A DNA stretch of 64,000 nucleotides from Klebsiella pneumoniae (GCA_945862145.1 CAMAXE010000010.1:1-64000), one strand, 5' to 3'; shown: positions 30,255-38,713, counted from the first letter of the stretch. The notes: generated by a model from the letters alone, not told the origin. Numbers and translations are program-made.

Positions 30255-30905
30255 CTATAGGAACGGGGGCGGCCTCGGCGACAGGGAAAGCAGCCACCAC
30301 AGCAGCGCAGCACAGGCGCCAAGCAACACCAGCGCAAGCCATGCGGACGCGCTGCTGCCGCTGCGAGTGGAGACACCCCCGGTGACCATGGGGCGGATGA
30401 GATTGTTGCCGCGGCGCAGATAGACCAATACGGCAATGATGTGCATCGCCACCGTGGCCAGCAGCAGGTTGAAGTTGAACTCGTGCCATTCGTGCACGCC
30501 GTCTGCGAAATCCCCTGCCAGGTGGGCAAGCGGCCCGCTGAACGAGATGTCATCCGCGTTGAAAAGTCCGCTCACGCCTTGCGAGAGCAACAAGCCGAGC
30601 ATCAGCAGCACCGCCCAGCCGCCCACCGGGTTATGCCCCTCACCTGACCGTTCACCGCCGCGCAGGTAGGCGATAATTGCCCGAGGACCTCGCACGAACG
30701 TCCTGAAGCGCGCGTTCTGACTGCCCACCAGACCCCACAGGATGCGGCAGCTCACTAGCGTCAGCGCCGTGTAACCGCACCACGCGTGTACATCCATGTA
30801 ACCCTCCTCGGCGCTGACCCATGCGGTCACGACGAGCGGCAGTAGGCTCCAGTGAAACAGTCGAACCGGAAGGTCCCAGACGGGGGGTTGAGTCGCTCTT
30901 TGCAT
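30255..30905 (-). CDS. Cytochrome b561-like membrane protein
   Basis: The 216-residue protein has four predicted membrane spans with His residues in DLPVRLFHWSLL, DVHAWCGY, HEWHEFNFNLLLATVAMHII, which would bind two b-type hemes. It starts with WDLPVRLFHW, the common opening of the diheme cytochrome b family that pairs with c-type cytochromes. ATG 30905 gives the family N-terminus; a longer start to 30962 is possible. Confidence 0.85.
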   Translation of the reverse strand: MQRATQPPVWDLPVRLFHWSLLPLVVTAWVSAEEGYMDVHAWCGYTALTLVSCRILWGLVGSQNARFRTFVRGPRAIIAYLRGGERSGEGHNPVGGWAVLLMLGLLLSQGVSGLFNADDISFSGPLAHLAGDFADGVHEWHEFNFNLLLATVAMHIIAVLVYLRRGNNLIRPMVTGGVSTRSGSSASAWLALVLLGACAALLWWLLSLSPRPPPFL

Positions 30906-31019
30906 GTGGTCGCGGTCTCTGATCGGTTGGCGCTCGCGAGTCCGCGGTAATTTGGCCAGCACCTGAACCGCTACTCCCGTTGACGGCCCGGGACCCGCTC
31001 AATATAGTACGCGGCCTTC

Positions 31020-31096
31020 GCACCCGTAGCTCAGTTGGATAGAGTACCTGGCTACGAACTAGGGGGTCGGGAGTTCGAATCTCTCCGGGTGCGCCA
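31020..31096 (+). tRNA. tRNA-Arg(ACG), integration site
   Basis: Acceptor GCACCCG pairs with CGGGTGC, D arm GCTCAGTTGGATAGAGT, anticodon loop CTACGAA with anticodon ACG (read as ICG after deamination), T loop GAGTTCGAATCTC; CCA encoded. Its 3' 46 bp and the following T are repeated exactly at 55776-55822, showing that an element integrated here and rebuilt the tRNA end. Confidence 0.96.
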
Positions 31097-31097
31097 T
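31051..31097. repeat. attL core repeat
   Basis: 47 bp, starting GCTACGAACTAGGGGGTC and ending GGGTGCGCCAT. It lies in the anticodon arm to 3' end of tRNA-Arg and is identical to attR at 55776-55822. Confidence 0.9.
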
Positions 31098-31165
31098 CTC
31101 ACATCAGGCCTTGTGCCGAAGCAGGCACCAACCTGAGTTGGCTAAAGTGGTGTAGTGGGGCAAAT

Positions 31166-31187
31166 GGCCCCCACAAAAGCCCCCACA
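31166..31187. promoter_or_regulatory. Left arm-type integrase sites
   Basis: GGCCCCCACA at 31166 and AGCCCCCACA at 31178 are direct repeats 12 bp apart, about 70 bp inside attL. The same pair in the same orientation and spacing occurs at 55624-55645 near attR. Such paired sites are typical arm-type binding sites for P4-like integrases. Confidence 0.6.
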
Positions 31188-31373
31188 ACTCTATCCTCCG
31201 CATCAGAGATCCGAGCATCAGCACTGCCAATGCCGATGGGGTGAGAGTATTGCTGCGTCTGCGAAAGCGGTGGTATCGAGAAGGCGGCGAGCCTGTCCGT
31301 CATGTGACATTCCCGCTGACATATCACGATTCCGCGCTCCAAATGTCATCAGCATCGGTTGCCTGTCACTAGC

Positions 31374-31589
31374 TCAGGCGCGGTTGTCACTGTTCCTCGC
31401 TGGTGCAGTTAACTGCAGCTTCTGACCGTTCACGGTGACGGTCTCCCGGATGGTCCTCGCCAGCATCTCCATCACCCGTTCAGCCCGCCCCGATTCATCC
31501 AGCAGCCTGTCTATCTCGTCGAGCTTTGCCGAGACCTCGCTGAGGCGTTGAAGCACAACGTCCATCGTCTCTACTTCGGTTGGTCTCAT
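31374..31589 (-). CDS. Small coiled-coil hypothetical protein
   Basis: 71 residues from ATG 31589, preceded by GGAGGG at a good spacing. Rich in charged helix (LQRLSEVSAKLDEIDRLLDESG), so probably a coiled coil. I do not recognise it. The palindrome TGCA-GTTAAC-TGCA lies in its last codons. First gene inside the island. Confidence 0.6.
   Translation of the reverse strand: MRPTEVETMDVVLQRLSEVSAKLDEIDRLLDESGRAERVMEMLARTIRETVTVNGQKLQLTAPARNSDNRA
31404..31417. repeat. Island palindrome TGCA-N6-TGCA, copy 1
   Basis: TGCAGTTAACTGCA, a perfect palindrome; in the 3' end of the gene at 31374. Confidence 0.5.
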
Positions 31590-31666
31590 GTCGGGTCCCT
31601 CCAGTCGGGATGAACCTACCAGACCCTGCTCGGCAGGTCTGTCAGACATGTCGTACATTGAAGCCC

Positions 31667-32191
31667 ATGGGTATCCGAGTCCTCCCCGCCATCCTCGTCC
31701 TCTGGTCGAGCCTTGTCCTCGCCGACATCGAGGGGCGGGTGGTTGGTGTTGCTGACGGGGATACGATTACTGTGTTGGCAGGGAAGACCCAGCACAAGGT
31801 TCGACTGTCGGGGATAGACGCTCCCGAGAAGTCCCAGCCTTATGGCAACGCATCCAAGCAAAGTCTTTCTGATCTGGTCTATGGCAAAGAGGCTAGGGTC
31901 GAGACTACGAAGAAGGACCGGTACGGCAGGGATATTGGAAAGGTCTGGGTACAGCCAGTTTCATGCCCCACCTGCGGCAAGACACTAGACGCGAACTTGA
32001 CCCAGCTAACTGTCGGCATGGCATGGTGGTACCGCTACTATGCTCGGGAGCAGCCTGAAGAAGACCGCGGTCGCTACGAGTTCGCCGAATTGGAGGCCAA
32101 GGCGAAAAAGGCTGGGCTATGGAGGGACCCAAATCCTGTCCCGCCATGGGATTGGAGGAAGGCCAGCAGATCGGCGCCCACGAGCCAATGA
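31667..32191 (+). CDS. Secreted thermonuclease-like nuclease (SNase)
   Basis: The 174-residue protein starts at ATG 31667 with a short hydrophobic leader (ILVLWSSLVLA). The staphylococcal nuclease fold is recognised by VVGVADGDTITVL, RLSGIDAPEKSQPYG (Asp and Arg of the active site), ETTKKDRYGRDIGKV (second Arg and Glu region) and GMAWWYRYYA. It would hydrolyse DNA or RNA in the periplasm with calcium. The unusual insertion PTCGK after CP may bind a metal. Such nucleases are common cargo on islands and plasmids. Confidence 0.9.
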   Translation: MGIRVLPAILVLWSSLVLADIEGRVVGVADGDTITVLAGKTQHKVRLSGIDAPEKSQPYGNASKQSLSDLVYGKEARVETTKKDRYGRDIGKVWVQPVSCPTCGKTLDANLTQLTVGMAWWYRYYAREQPEEDRGRYEFAELEAKAKKAGLWRDPNPVPPWDWRKASRSAPTSQ

Positions 32192-32201
32192 CGATCCAGT
32201 T

Positions 32202-32336
32202 GTGTTGGCGTGGAGCGTCTACGGAAAGAACGACCTGACACTCCTCGGAATGGACGGCAAGCTGGAACTACGCGCAGACCATGAGTTGTCGATGGAATAC
32301 ATCCGCTATCACCGAGAGCGCATATACCAGTCGTGA
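32202..32336 (+). CDS. Possible small protein after the nuclease
   Basis: A GTG at 32202 opens 44 codons reading LAWSVYGKNDLTLLGMD and ending ERIYQS. It begins 11 bp after the nuclease stop. The reading looks more protein-like than random, but there is no ribosome site and no recognised family. It could be the end of a truncated gene. Confidence 0.3.
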   Translation: MLAWSVYGKNDLTLLGMDGKLELRADHELSMEYIRYHRERIYQS

Positions 32337-32388
32337 GCGGAAAGCGTCGTCGCGGCTGGCCTGCGGGCACGATCCTTCGCCACGCCAC

Positions 32389-33072
32389 CTAATGGGGATT
32401 TGGGATTCCCACCGACTTGATGCGAGCGAGGTCCTGAGCATTCAGGTCGAACCATTCCCCCTCCTTCCGCTTCGCACTGAACATCTCATGGAAGTTCCGC
32501 TCAGCGGCTGTGTAGTCGTCAAACCATGCGTAGTGCTCGATCTGGATAGGGAACGGGAGCTTCACTTCAAACAGGCGGGTCCGTGACTTCAGGTTTACGG
32601 TCTTCCCGATCTTGAACCCGTAGTCGGAGCGGATCACGTACACGTAACCCGGGGTTACAGCGGTTGGAAGTCGTCGCCCCACACTGCTGGGTCTCCCCGA
32701 CGAGAACTCCATGTCCTCCAGATCAGGGAACCGCTCTGCGAAGAGGTCATCCAGCATGTACCGTGCGACCACGGCCTTAGCGAAGGAGAAGAACGGCTTG
32801 TTTGCCCAATGGGTTCTCCCGCTGGGGTTGGGGCGAAGGGTGATATCTACTTCCCGCCAGTCCACTTCGGTCGGCCCGACCTTGGTCACGACGCCTAAGG
32901 CAGACACTTGGCCAAGCAGGGACGCTGGGTTCCACCGAGCCAACACAATCCCTTGGCGGGGAGATAGTCGGGCAATCAACTCCGCTGGTCCTTCCAATGC
33001 AGGCGTATTGAAGACCATCGCCTTCTGGGGCAAGGCGTCAGTCGATAGCCGCCAGTACTTCCGAATTTTCAT
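32389..33072 (-). CDS. GIY-YIG-like (T5orf172/MUG113) protein
   Basis: The 227-residue protein has a C-terminal domain starting GYVYVIRSDYGFKIGKTVN, with LPFPIQIEHYAWFDDYTAAERNFHEMF and GEWFDL, the pattern of the T5orf172/Mug113 branch of GIY-YIG nucleases. The N-terminal 130 residues are not recognised. The family is common in phages and islands; its DNA-cleaving activity is unproven. Isolated on the minus strand. Confidence 0.78.
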   Translation of the reverse strand: MKIRKYWRLSTDALPQKAMVFNTPALEGPAELIARLSPRQGIVLARWNPASLLGQVSALGVVTKVGPTEVDWREVDITLRPNPSGRTHWANKPFFSFAKAVVARYMLDDLFAERFPDLEDMEFSSGRPSSVGRRLPTAVTPGYVYVIRSDYGFKIGKTVNLKSRTRLFEVKLPFPIQIEHYAWFDDYTAAERNFHEMFSAKRKEGEWFDLNAQDLARIKSVGIPNPH

Positions 33073-33475
33073 CGCTCCTCACACTACTGGATGACAACCA
33101 GAGCATTCGCTTCGTCCGCAAGCCTGCAACTAGCTGCAACTAGGGTAAAGACCTCTCAGCATGACCACGGGGGCGGTGCTGACGAAGACGATGAACTACC
33201 AGGAGGTAGTTCATGTGTTCGTACGCGGTCAGAATTCAAGCGTTTAAACTCTACATCAAGCTCGGCAAACGCGTCGGGCCAACAATCTGTCAGCTTGGGT
33301 ACCCGACCAACATTGCCTTGAAGTGACTGGCATCGGGAAAGTGAGCAAGGAGAGTAGTGGCGGCAAGGCATCACCACTGCTTCAGCATCGCGCCCTGCCA
33401 TTGACCTTGTCGCGAGTTTGCTTCCAAGTTCAGCCCATATCCTGATAGCGCACATAGCGTTATGGAGAGTCAGCG
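33073..33475. other. Intergenic region before fpg
   Basis: No convincing gene. It contains island palindrome copy 2 at 33125-33138, about 50 bp upstream of the GIY-YIG gene start, and a short inverted sequence ACTACC-AGG-AGGTAGT at about 33195. It should hold the promoters of both divergent genes. Confidence 0.4.
33125..33138. repeat. Island palindrome TGCA-N6-TGCA, copy 2
   Basis: TGCAACTAGCTGCA in the intergenic promoter region between the GIY-YIG and fpg genes. Confidence 0.55.
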
Positions 33476-34294
33476 ATGCCCGAGTTGCCGGAAGTTGAAA
33501 CCACCTTGCGCGGCATCTTGGCGAGACTACGCGACCGCACTGTAGCTACTGTTGTTGTGCGTGAAACCCGGCTCCGCTGGCCCATACCGGCGGAGTTTTC
33601 GGCGCACATACAAGGCCAGGCAATCACTGATATTCAGCGACGCGGAAAGTACCTGCTATTCCGGTTCCCTCGCGGCACGCTACTGGTACATTTTGGAATG
33701 TCGGGCAGTCTGCGATTTGCGGCGGAGGCAGATGACCCGCCAAAAAAACATGACCATATCGATCTGGTCATGGGCAATGGACAAATCCTGCGCTACCACG
33801 ATCCTCGCCGGTTTGGCGGATTTCTTTGGATTGGTAGCGACCCCCTGAAGCATGAATCGCTTCGCCGGTTGGGTCAGGAGCCGCTAGACGCGCAGTTTCA
33901 TGGCGACGACTTGTATCACCGCTCCCGAGGAAAGCGGTTAAGTGTAAAAAAGTTCATCATGGATGGCGATGCGGTTGTCGGCGTAGGAAACATTTACGCG
34001 AATGAAGCGCTGTATCGCGCCGGCATTAGCCCTGCGCGTCAGGCTGGGCGGGTTGGGCTTGCGCGCTACAGGGCATTGGCTGAATCGGTGCGCGAGGTGC
34101 TGCAGGAGGCCATCGATAAAGGCGGAACGACCTTGCGCGACTACATGAACAGTAGTGGGGACGCAGGGCAATTTCAAATCGAACTGTTCGTATACGGTCG
34201 CGCAGGAGAGCCATGTCGTAAATGTGGCAGGCTCATAACATTGTCCAGAGTTGGACGGCGAAGCACCTTCTTCTGTCGCGATTGCCAGCGATGA
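33476..34294 (+). CDS. mutM: Formamidopyrimidine-DNA glycosylase (Fpg/MutM)
   Basis: The enzyme removes 8-oxoguanine and formamidopyrimidines and nicks the strand. The 272-residue protein begins MPELPEVETT, with Pro2 as the Schiff-base nucleophile and Glu3. It has HFGMSGSLRF, DPRRFGGFLW, VGVGNIYANEALYRAGI (H2TH motif) and a C-terminal zinc finger, CRKCGRL-x16-CRDC. A GGAG ribosome site precedes it. Chromosomes normally encode their own mutM, so this is an island-borne extra copy adjacent to a cytosine methyltransferase. Confidence 0.95.
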   Translation: MPELPEVETTLRGILARLRDRTVATVVVRETRLRWPIPAEFSAHIQGQAITDIQRRGKYLLFRFPRGTLLVHFGMSGSLRFAAEADDPPKKHDHIDLVMGNGQILRYHDPRRFGGFLWIGSDPLKHESLRRLGQEPLDAQFHGDDLYHRSRGKRLSVKKFIMDGDAVVGVGNIYANEALYRAGISPARQAGRVGLARYRALAESVREVLQEAIDKGGTTLRDYMNSSGDAGQFQIELFVYGRAGEPCRKCGRLITLSRVGRRSTFFCRDCQR

Positions 34295-34334
34295 TCAATG
34301 TCGCGCAACGATTCGCCAGGGTAATCACGAGCAA

Positions 34335-35429
34335 TCAAGCAAGCTCCAATGCCTGTTGCCCAGCTGAGGCTTTCAGAGGTTTGCGATCTGCAGCATCGAT
34401 GATTGCTCGCGCTACCGCGTATGCAAGCTTGCAGGGCACAGCGTTGCCAATCTGCGTGTATTGCGATGATATTGGTCCGCAGAACTTGTAGTCACTTGGA
34501 AATGTCTGCAGCGCGATCGACTCCTTAATGGTAAGCCGACGCAGGCTGTCTGGGGCGTCATTCATGCCCAATGGCGGCTCACCATTGGATAAGCGACTGT
34601 GGTACCACTCAATCCAGCTTGCCTCCCCATTGAACAAGTGAGCCTCATCGATAACCGGAGTCTTGTTACCGCCCATGCTGGCAGGCAGGGTGCACGACAC
34701 CCCATCTGTGTTCAACGGTCGGCCAAGCCCATTGAACATCATGCCCGCATACGGAGACCTCCGCATGACTGGCCGCTCCGCGAGCGTGATGCGAGCCTTA
34801 CAAGTTAGCGGGTTGTTATCCGTTCCCGCGGGGCCAATCGCCCGAAGTATGTCCCCAACTGATGGCGGGCTTTGCTTGTACGCGTCGAAGGAAGCACTTG
34901 TGAAACGCACGTTTCGATCGGTTTTAAATCCGATGAAGAACACGCGTTCGCGGGATTGGGGCACACCAAAGTCCTTGGCGTTCAAGACATGCATGCCGGC
35001 GTCGTAGCCCAAGGACCTAGCCCGCCTGAATAGCTCCTCTCTCACGTTTGCGAATTTGGAAAGCGTGGCCAGCGCTTTCACGTTCTCCATCACAAACACT
35101 TGAGGCTGAACGAGTTTTACTGCGTCAAAGAACGCAAAAACCAGTTGGCTTCGCTCGTCGGACGGGTCCATTTTCCCTGCAACCGAGAAGCCTTGGCAGG
35201 GAGGGCCGCCGAAGACACAGAACACTGACCCTGGCGCGGGCAATTGGTTGATGAACTCGCCGATCGGCCCGCAGTGCATCACGCCATCGCGATGGTTTGC
35301 CGTGTACGTCGCAGCAGCGTGAGGCATCAGCTCATTGGCCCATACGACCTCTATACCTGCGCTTTCAAACCCGACATCCATGCCCCCAGCCCCGGAGAAC
35401 AGTGATACGGCGGTTCGCTTGTGGGTCAT
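34335..35429 (-). CDS. C5-cytosine DNA methyltransferase
   Basis: The 364-residue protein is a single-domain DNA (cytosine-5) methyltransferase. Motif I is LFSGAGGMDVGFE at about 10-22, the catalytic Cys78 lies in GGPPCQGFS (74-82), ENV is at 115-117, QSRERVFFIG at 158-167, and the end has RLTIKESIALQTFP and QIGNAVP. The target-recognition region lies between about 175 and 290. The recognised sequence is unknown. It is divergent from an XRE regulator and probable endonuclease, so it would be the M component of a type II system. Confidence 0.95.
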   Translation of the reverse strand: MTHKRTAVSLFSGAGGMDVGFESAGIEVVWANELMPHAAATYTANHRDGVMHCGPIGEFINQLPAPGSVFCVFGGPPCQGFSVAGKMDPSDERSQLVFAFFDAVKLVQPQVFVMENVKALATLSKFANVREELFRRARSLGYDAGMHVLNAKDFGVPQSRERVFFIGFKTDRNVRFTSASFDAYKQSPPSVGDILRAIGPAGTDNNPLTCKARITLAERPVMRRSPYAGMMFNGLGRPLNTDGVSCTLPASMGGNKTPVIDEAHLFNGEASWIEWYHSRLSNGEPPLGMNDAPDSLRRLTIKESIALQTFPSDYKFCGPISSQYTQIGNAVPCKLAYAVARAIIDAADRKPLKASAGQQALELA

Positions 35430-35433
35430 ACAA

Positions 35434-35452
35434 ATATTCGATTTTGGAATAT
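35434..35452. promoter_or_regulatory. Inverted repeat between methyltransferase and XRE genes
   Basis: ATATTC (35434-35439) and GAATAT (35447-35452) form an inverted repeat with a seven-base spacer. It lies directly upstream of the methyltransferase start and 27 bp upstream of the XRE gene, well placed as the operator of the controller protein. Confidence 0.55.
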
Positions 35453-35479
35453 CAGGTTCGATTATAGCACGCTGTACGA

Positions 35480-35752
35480 ATGAACATACCCCGTGCCAGA
35501 ACTATACATGACCATCGGCACCAGCAGATGGTTTCGCTGCTGACCCAGGCCCGACAGGACGCTGGGGTATCACAGAGTGAGCTTGCCGCTGCGATCGGGC
35601 TGAAACAGCCGGATATATCCAAGATTGAGAACCACGAGCGCAGGCTGGACCTGATCGAGTTCCTGGACATTCTCGCGTTTCTATCTGCGAAGACAGGCGA
35701 TCCGCATTTAGTGGCTGCCACGATCAACAAGATAATCGGCAGCGGCACATGA
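35480..35752 (+). CDS. XRE-family regulator (controller-protein-like)
   Basis: A 90-residue helix-turn-helix protein: SLLTQARQDAGVSQSELAAAIGLKQPDISKIENHERRLDLIEFLDILAFL. It is the first gene of an operon; its stop overlaps the next start (ATGA at 35749-35752). In type II restriction systems, such a small regulator times endonuclease expression after the methyltransferase. It is diverged from the methyltransferase. Confidence 0.82.
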   Translation: MNIPRARTIHDHRHQQMVSLLTQARQDAGVSQSELAAAIGLKQPDISKIENHERRLDLIEFLDILAFLSAKTGDPHLVAATINKIIGSGT

Positions 35753-36843
35753 GCGTAGTCGATGAGCGCAATGAGAGGGCTAAGGAATTTGTGCTGGCTT
35801 GGCTGTCGCGTGCGAGCAAGTTTTCCCTTACACCCGCACTATCAATTGAGCATGCGACTGAATTGCGGATTCTCAATGCGCTTATCCCAATTAAGCAAAA
35901 TGGATTTCGCGGCATTGTATTGACAGCCATCGTTGGCAAGTACCTTAACAAGACATTTAACGCCCTTGAAAACTTCTACGCCTGTAACCCGCGGTCCATC
36001 TTTGAGCATGGCATATACTACGCACTAAAGGAGGCACGAATTCCTTGCGGAAAATCTGACCCGCTAAATGTAGCGAAGAATATTCAACGGCTCGATTACG
36101 GGTGGGCGCAGGGTCGTAGGCCAGAAGCCGCTGCTCGTGCCGCCGTAGACTACCTAACACTGCTTGAGCAGAATTTCGGCAGTAAAGACCGATATGAATT
36201 GCTGCTGATGCTGTACTTCCACACATTGCATCAGTACGGCCTTGAAGTGAATAGTCAAAACATTGAATTCACTATCGAAGATCGAGCCATACCTTTGCAT
36301 TACGGCGAGCTTCTTGCAGACTTTGTGCTTGAATGCCCGGAAGGCGGAACTGTGACTCAATTTGTCGTAGGCTTGCTAATCGCTAGCCTACGGCAAGGCG
36401 ATTCCAAAGTAAGCAGTGTTGAAGGTGTACATGAGAGTGTTTTCGGTACGAACACCACGTCGAAGAAGCCTGCGGATGTTTGGGAGATTAATTCAGATGG
36501 ACAGCTTGGCGGGTTGTACGAGATCACCGTAAAGGTAATCGACAGGAAGCGACTTGACGACTGTGTCGAGTCGCTTCGCACGCTCGGCATCGGGGACAAG
36601 GCGGTGACGTTTATTTGCAATTTGCCCAATGACGTAGAGGGATTGGGTCTGCCGAATCGGCACCTTGTTCATCAAGGCATTGCAATCCAGTTTCTGGACA
36701 TTCGGCACTTTGTTGAAATTACCTATTGCATGCTTACCGATGCGCAGCAGGTTGAACTATTTGAGACGATCCAGGAGTTCGTTTCCGACCCCAATCGACC
36801 GATTAAGACAAAGCAATACTGGAAGAATCTGGTTACATCGTGA
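35749..36843 (+). CDS. Probable type II restriction endonuclease
   Basis: 364 residues with no family that I can name. A candidate PD-(D/E)XK-type site is PADVWEIN (Asp243) followed by LYEITVKVID (Glu258 and Lys262), and the context - a C5 methyltransferase and XRE controller - makes a restriction endonuclease the natural reading. It overlaps the regulator upstream and the glycosylase downstream by 4 bp each, so all three are co-translated. No membrane segment or signal peptide. The cleavage site cannot be inferred. Confidence 0.65.
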   Translation: MSVVDERNERAKEFVLAWLSRASKFSLTPALSIEHATELRILNALIPIKQNGFRGIVLTAIVGKYLNKTFNALENFYACNPRSIFEHGIYYALKEARIPCGKSDPLNVAKNIQRLDYGWAQGRRPEAAARAAVDYLTLLEQNFGSKDRYELLLMLYFHTLHQYGLEVNSQNIEFTIEDRAIPLHYGELLADFVLECPEGGTVTQFVVGLLIASLRQGDSKVSSVEGVHESVFGTNTTSKKPADVWEINSDGQLGGLYEITVKVIDRKRLDDCVESLRTLGIGDKAVTFICNLPNDVEGLGLPNRHLVHQGIAIQFLDIRHFVEITYCMLTDAQQVELFETIQEFVSDPNRPIKTKQYWKNLVTS

Positions 36844-37427
36844 TTACTCGTGCGATTACGACCTTAGCTCAAGTCCAGCTGTCTCGTGACTCTGTTATGG
36901 CGACACTAATTGCAAAGCATGGCTGCTGTCCCCTTGCCGATTCACGCTATCAACCATTCCAAACGCTCGCAGAGGCAATTGTAGGGCAGCAGTTGTCGGC
37001 AAGGGCCGCGGATACAATCTGTTCGCGAGTCAGAAAGGTTGTCGGTGGGCCGCTTTCGCCCAAGCGCATTCAATCCGCCCCGATTGAGCAACTTAGGGAA
37101 GCCGGGCTTTCCAATGCGAAGGCAAGTTACCTGAAGGAGCTTGCACGGAGAGTGGAGGCTCGCGAGATCGTATTTACAAAAATGCGCGGGCTTTCGGACG
37201 AAGAGGTCGTTGAAGCTCTCGTGACCGCCCCTGGAATCGGGCGATGGACTGCTGAAATGTTTCTGATCTTCGGCCTGAAAAGGCCGAATGTGCTGGCGCT
37301 GGGCGACGTTGGCCTGCAGCGGGCGGCAATGCTGCTATATGGCGATGAGCTTCAGAACTGCCAGCATCTGTGGGAGCCGTACAAATCAATTGCCTCTTGG
37401 TACCTCTGGAGGCATTTAGATGGGTAA
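36840..37427 (+). CDS. HhH-GPD DNA glycosylase (AlkA/MIG-like)
   Basis: The 195-residue protein starts with GTG at 36840 inside the endonuclease stop. It carries the helix-hairpin-helix glycosylase core: TLAEAIVGQQLSARAADTI, then LVTAPGIGRWTAEMFLIFGLKRPNVLALGDVGLQRA with the catalytic Asp in GDVG. It lacks the N-terminal domain of E. coli AlkA and the iron-sulfur cluster of EndoIII/MutY. AlkA-like enzymes remove alkylated bases; a relative, Mig.Mth, removes T from the G:T mismatches produced by 5-methylcytosine deamination and is also encoded next to a methyltransferase. Either activity is possible. Position in the operon argues for a role with the modification system. Confidence 0.85.
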   Translation: MITRAITTLAQVQLSRDSVMATLIAKHGCCPLADSRYQPFQTLAEAIVGQQLSARAADTICSRVRKVVGGPLSPKRIQSAPIEQLREAGLSNAKASYLKELARRVEAREIVFTKMRGLSDEEVVEALVTAPGIGRWTAEMFLIFGLKRPNVLALGDVGLQRAAMLLYGDELQNCQHLWEPYKSIASWYLWRHLDG

Positions 37428-37509
37428 TGAATCTCGGAATGTTCATGCACGTTGAATTCTGATCCCCGTTTGCTAGTCAATTTTCGACGCGCACGGGAAA
37501 TTAGATCGG

Positions 37510-38331
37510 TCACGCGCTTGCTTCCTCGTAGGTGATGCCATGAAGGGCGATCACTTCGCTTAGTGAGTCTTGGTACCCGCCCGCGAGATTCCATGCGACA
37601 GGCACTCCTTCGGCTCGGGAGGCACAGAACACTAACTGATCGCGCTTGCGGTAACCCTCCGTCGTGAATACTCCTCCCAGCGGGTCATCGACGTGGGAGT
37701 CGGCCCCTGCTTGGTACAGGATCACATCGACCGCTCCGACCATCAGTTCCATGCCGTCCGCAACATCCCGTAGCACGGCTGACTCGGTTTTCCTCCGGCG
37801 AAGCACTTCCCCCAGCGTGTAGTGCAGCACACAGTCTTGGAGCTGTAGGTGTTCGATTATGTCCTGCGTGCCATCCCCGTAGTGCATGTCGAGGTCCATG
37901 ATCCCTACCTTGTTCGCCCCCGCATCGAGGAGAGCAAGCACGGCCACCATCAGGCCGTTGAACGTGCAGAACCCTCCGCCTCGACTGTATCGGGCATGAT
38001 GGAAGCCCGAGGTGGGAGAGCAGGTGATCGAGCCTTCCCTGTAGGCACAGAGAGCAGCAGCCACCATCGAGCCGCTGGTGTACGGAAGCGAAGCCGCGAT
38101 CTCAGGTTCCCGCCCCCCGAATCCATTGTCGCGTTTCAGGTCCAGCACTCCATCCACGTAGGCGGGGTCATGCACTTCGTACAGTTGCTCGCGGGTTACG
38201 GGTTCAAAGGCGCAGATTTCTGGATTGAACTTCTCCTGCCAGTCAGCAACCACAAGCGCAGGCTTGTACATGCTGGGGGAGAGGTAGTTGCGCACGTTTG
38301 CTGTCTGTTCGGTTCGGTAGAAGACCTTCAA
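37510..38331 (-). CDS. Histone-deacetylase-fold protein
   Basis: The 273-residue protein belongs to the arginase/deacetylase superfamily, with zinc-binding GFHHARYSRGGGFCTFNG, DLDMHYGDGTQ (Asp and His ligands) and YQAGADSHVDDPLGG (Asp ligand and the Tyr/Gly loop). Bacterial members deacetylate polyamines, acetylated lysines or small molecules. It is 13 bp downstream of a 77-residue gene, likely in one operon. What it deacetylates in an island is unclear. Confidence 0.87.
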   Translation of the reverse strand: MKVFYRTEQTANVRNYLSPSMYKPALVVADWQEKFNPEICAFEPVTREQLYEVHDPAYVDGVLDLKRDNGFGGREPEIAASLPYTSGSMVAAALCAYREGSITCSPTSGFHHARYSRGGGFCTFNGLMVAVLALLDAGANKVGIMDLDMHYGDGTQDIIEHLQLQDCVLHYTLGEVLRRRKTESAVLRDVADGMELMVGAVDVILYQAGADSHVDDPLGGVFTTEGYRKRDQLVFCASRAEGVPVAWNLAGGYQDSLSEVIALHGITYEEASA

Positions 38332-38344
38332 ATGGCTCCCTCCT

Positions 38345-38578
38345 TCAATACTCGGCCTCTTCCTTCGTGATGCGCTGGGAATTCATCCCCGCTCGGATGC
38401 TGTCACCCCGGAAGATGACCCACTGCTTCAGCTTCGGGTCCCACACATGGGATACCGCTCCGAACGGAGTACCGGGCGCTGCCATGAAGGTACAGTTGTC
38501 CCCCTCGTAGTAATGCGTTTGCTCGCACAAGGCCATAAATTCTTCATGTGTCATGTTCACTACGTCGATGTGCTTCAC
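38345..38578 (-). CDS. Hypothetical 77-residue protein
   Basis: Starts MKHIDVVNMTHEEF, contains HYYEGDNCTFMAAPGTPFGAV and ends KEEAEY. No recognised domain. It precedes the deacetylase by 13 bp. Confidence 0.6.
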   Translation of the reverse strand: MKHIDVVNMTHEEFMALCEQTHYYEGDNCTFMAAPGTPFGAVSHVWDPKLKQWVIFRGDSIRAGMNSQRITKEEAEY

Positions 38579-38695
38579 TTTCTTCTCCTCGCTGTTTGAC
38601 GAAGGCGGAGCCGCCTCACGCAGTCGTGTACGGTCGCCTTAGCCCAGTGATTTTCCATTCCGGCTAACTAAGGGAATTTCCCGATGACCTGAAGT

Positions 38696-38709
38696 TGCAG
38701 CTAGCTGCA
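38696..38709. repeat. Island palindrome TGCA-N6-TGCA, copy 3
   Basis: TGCAGCTAGCTGCA, a perfect palindrome four bases after the stop of the gene at 38714. Confidence 0.6.
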
Positions 38710-38713
38710 AGTC

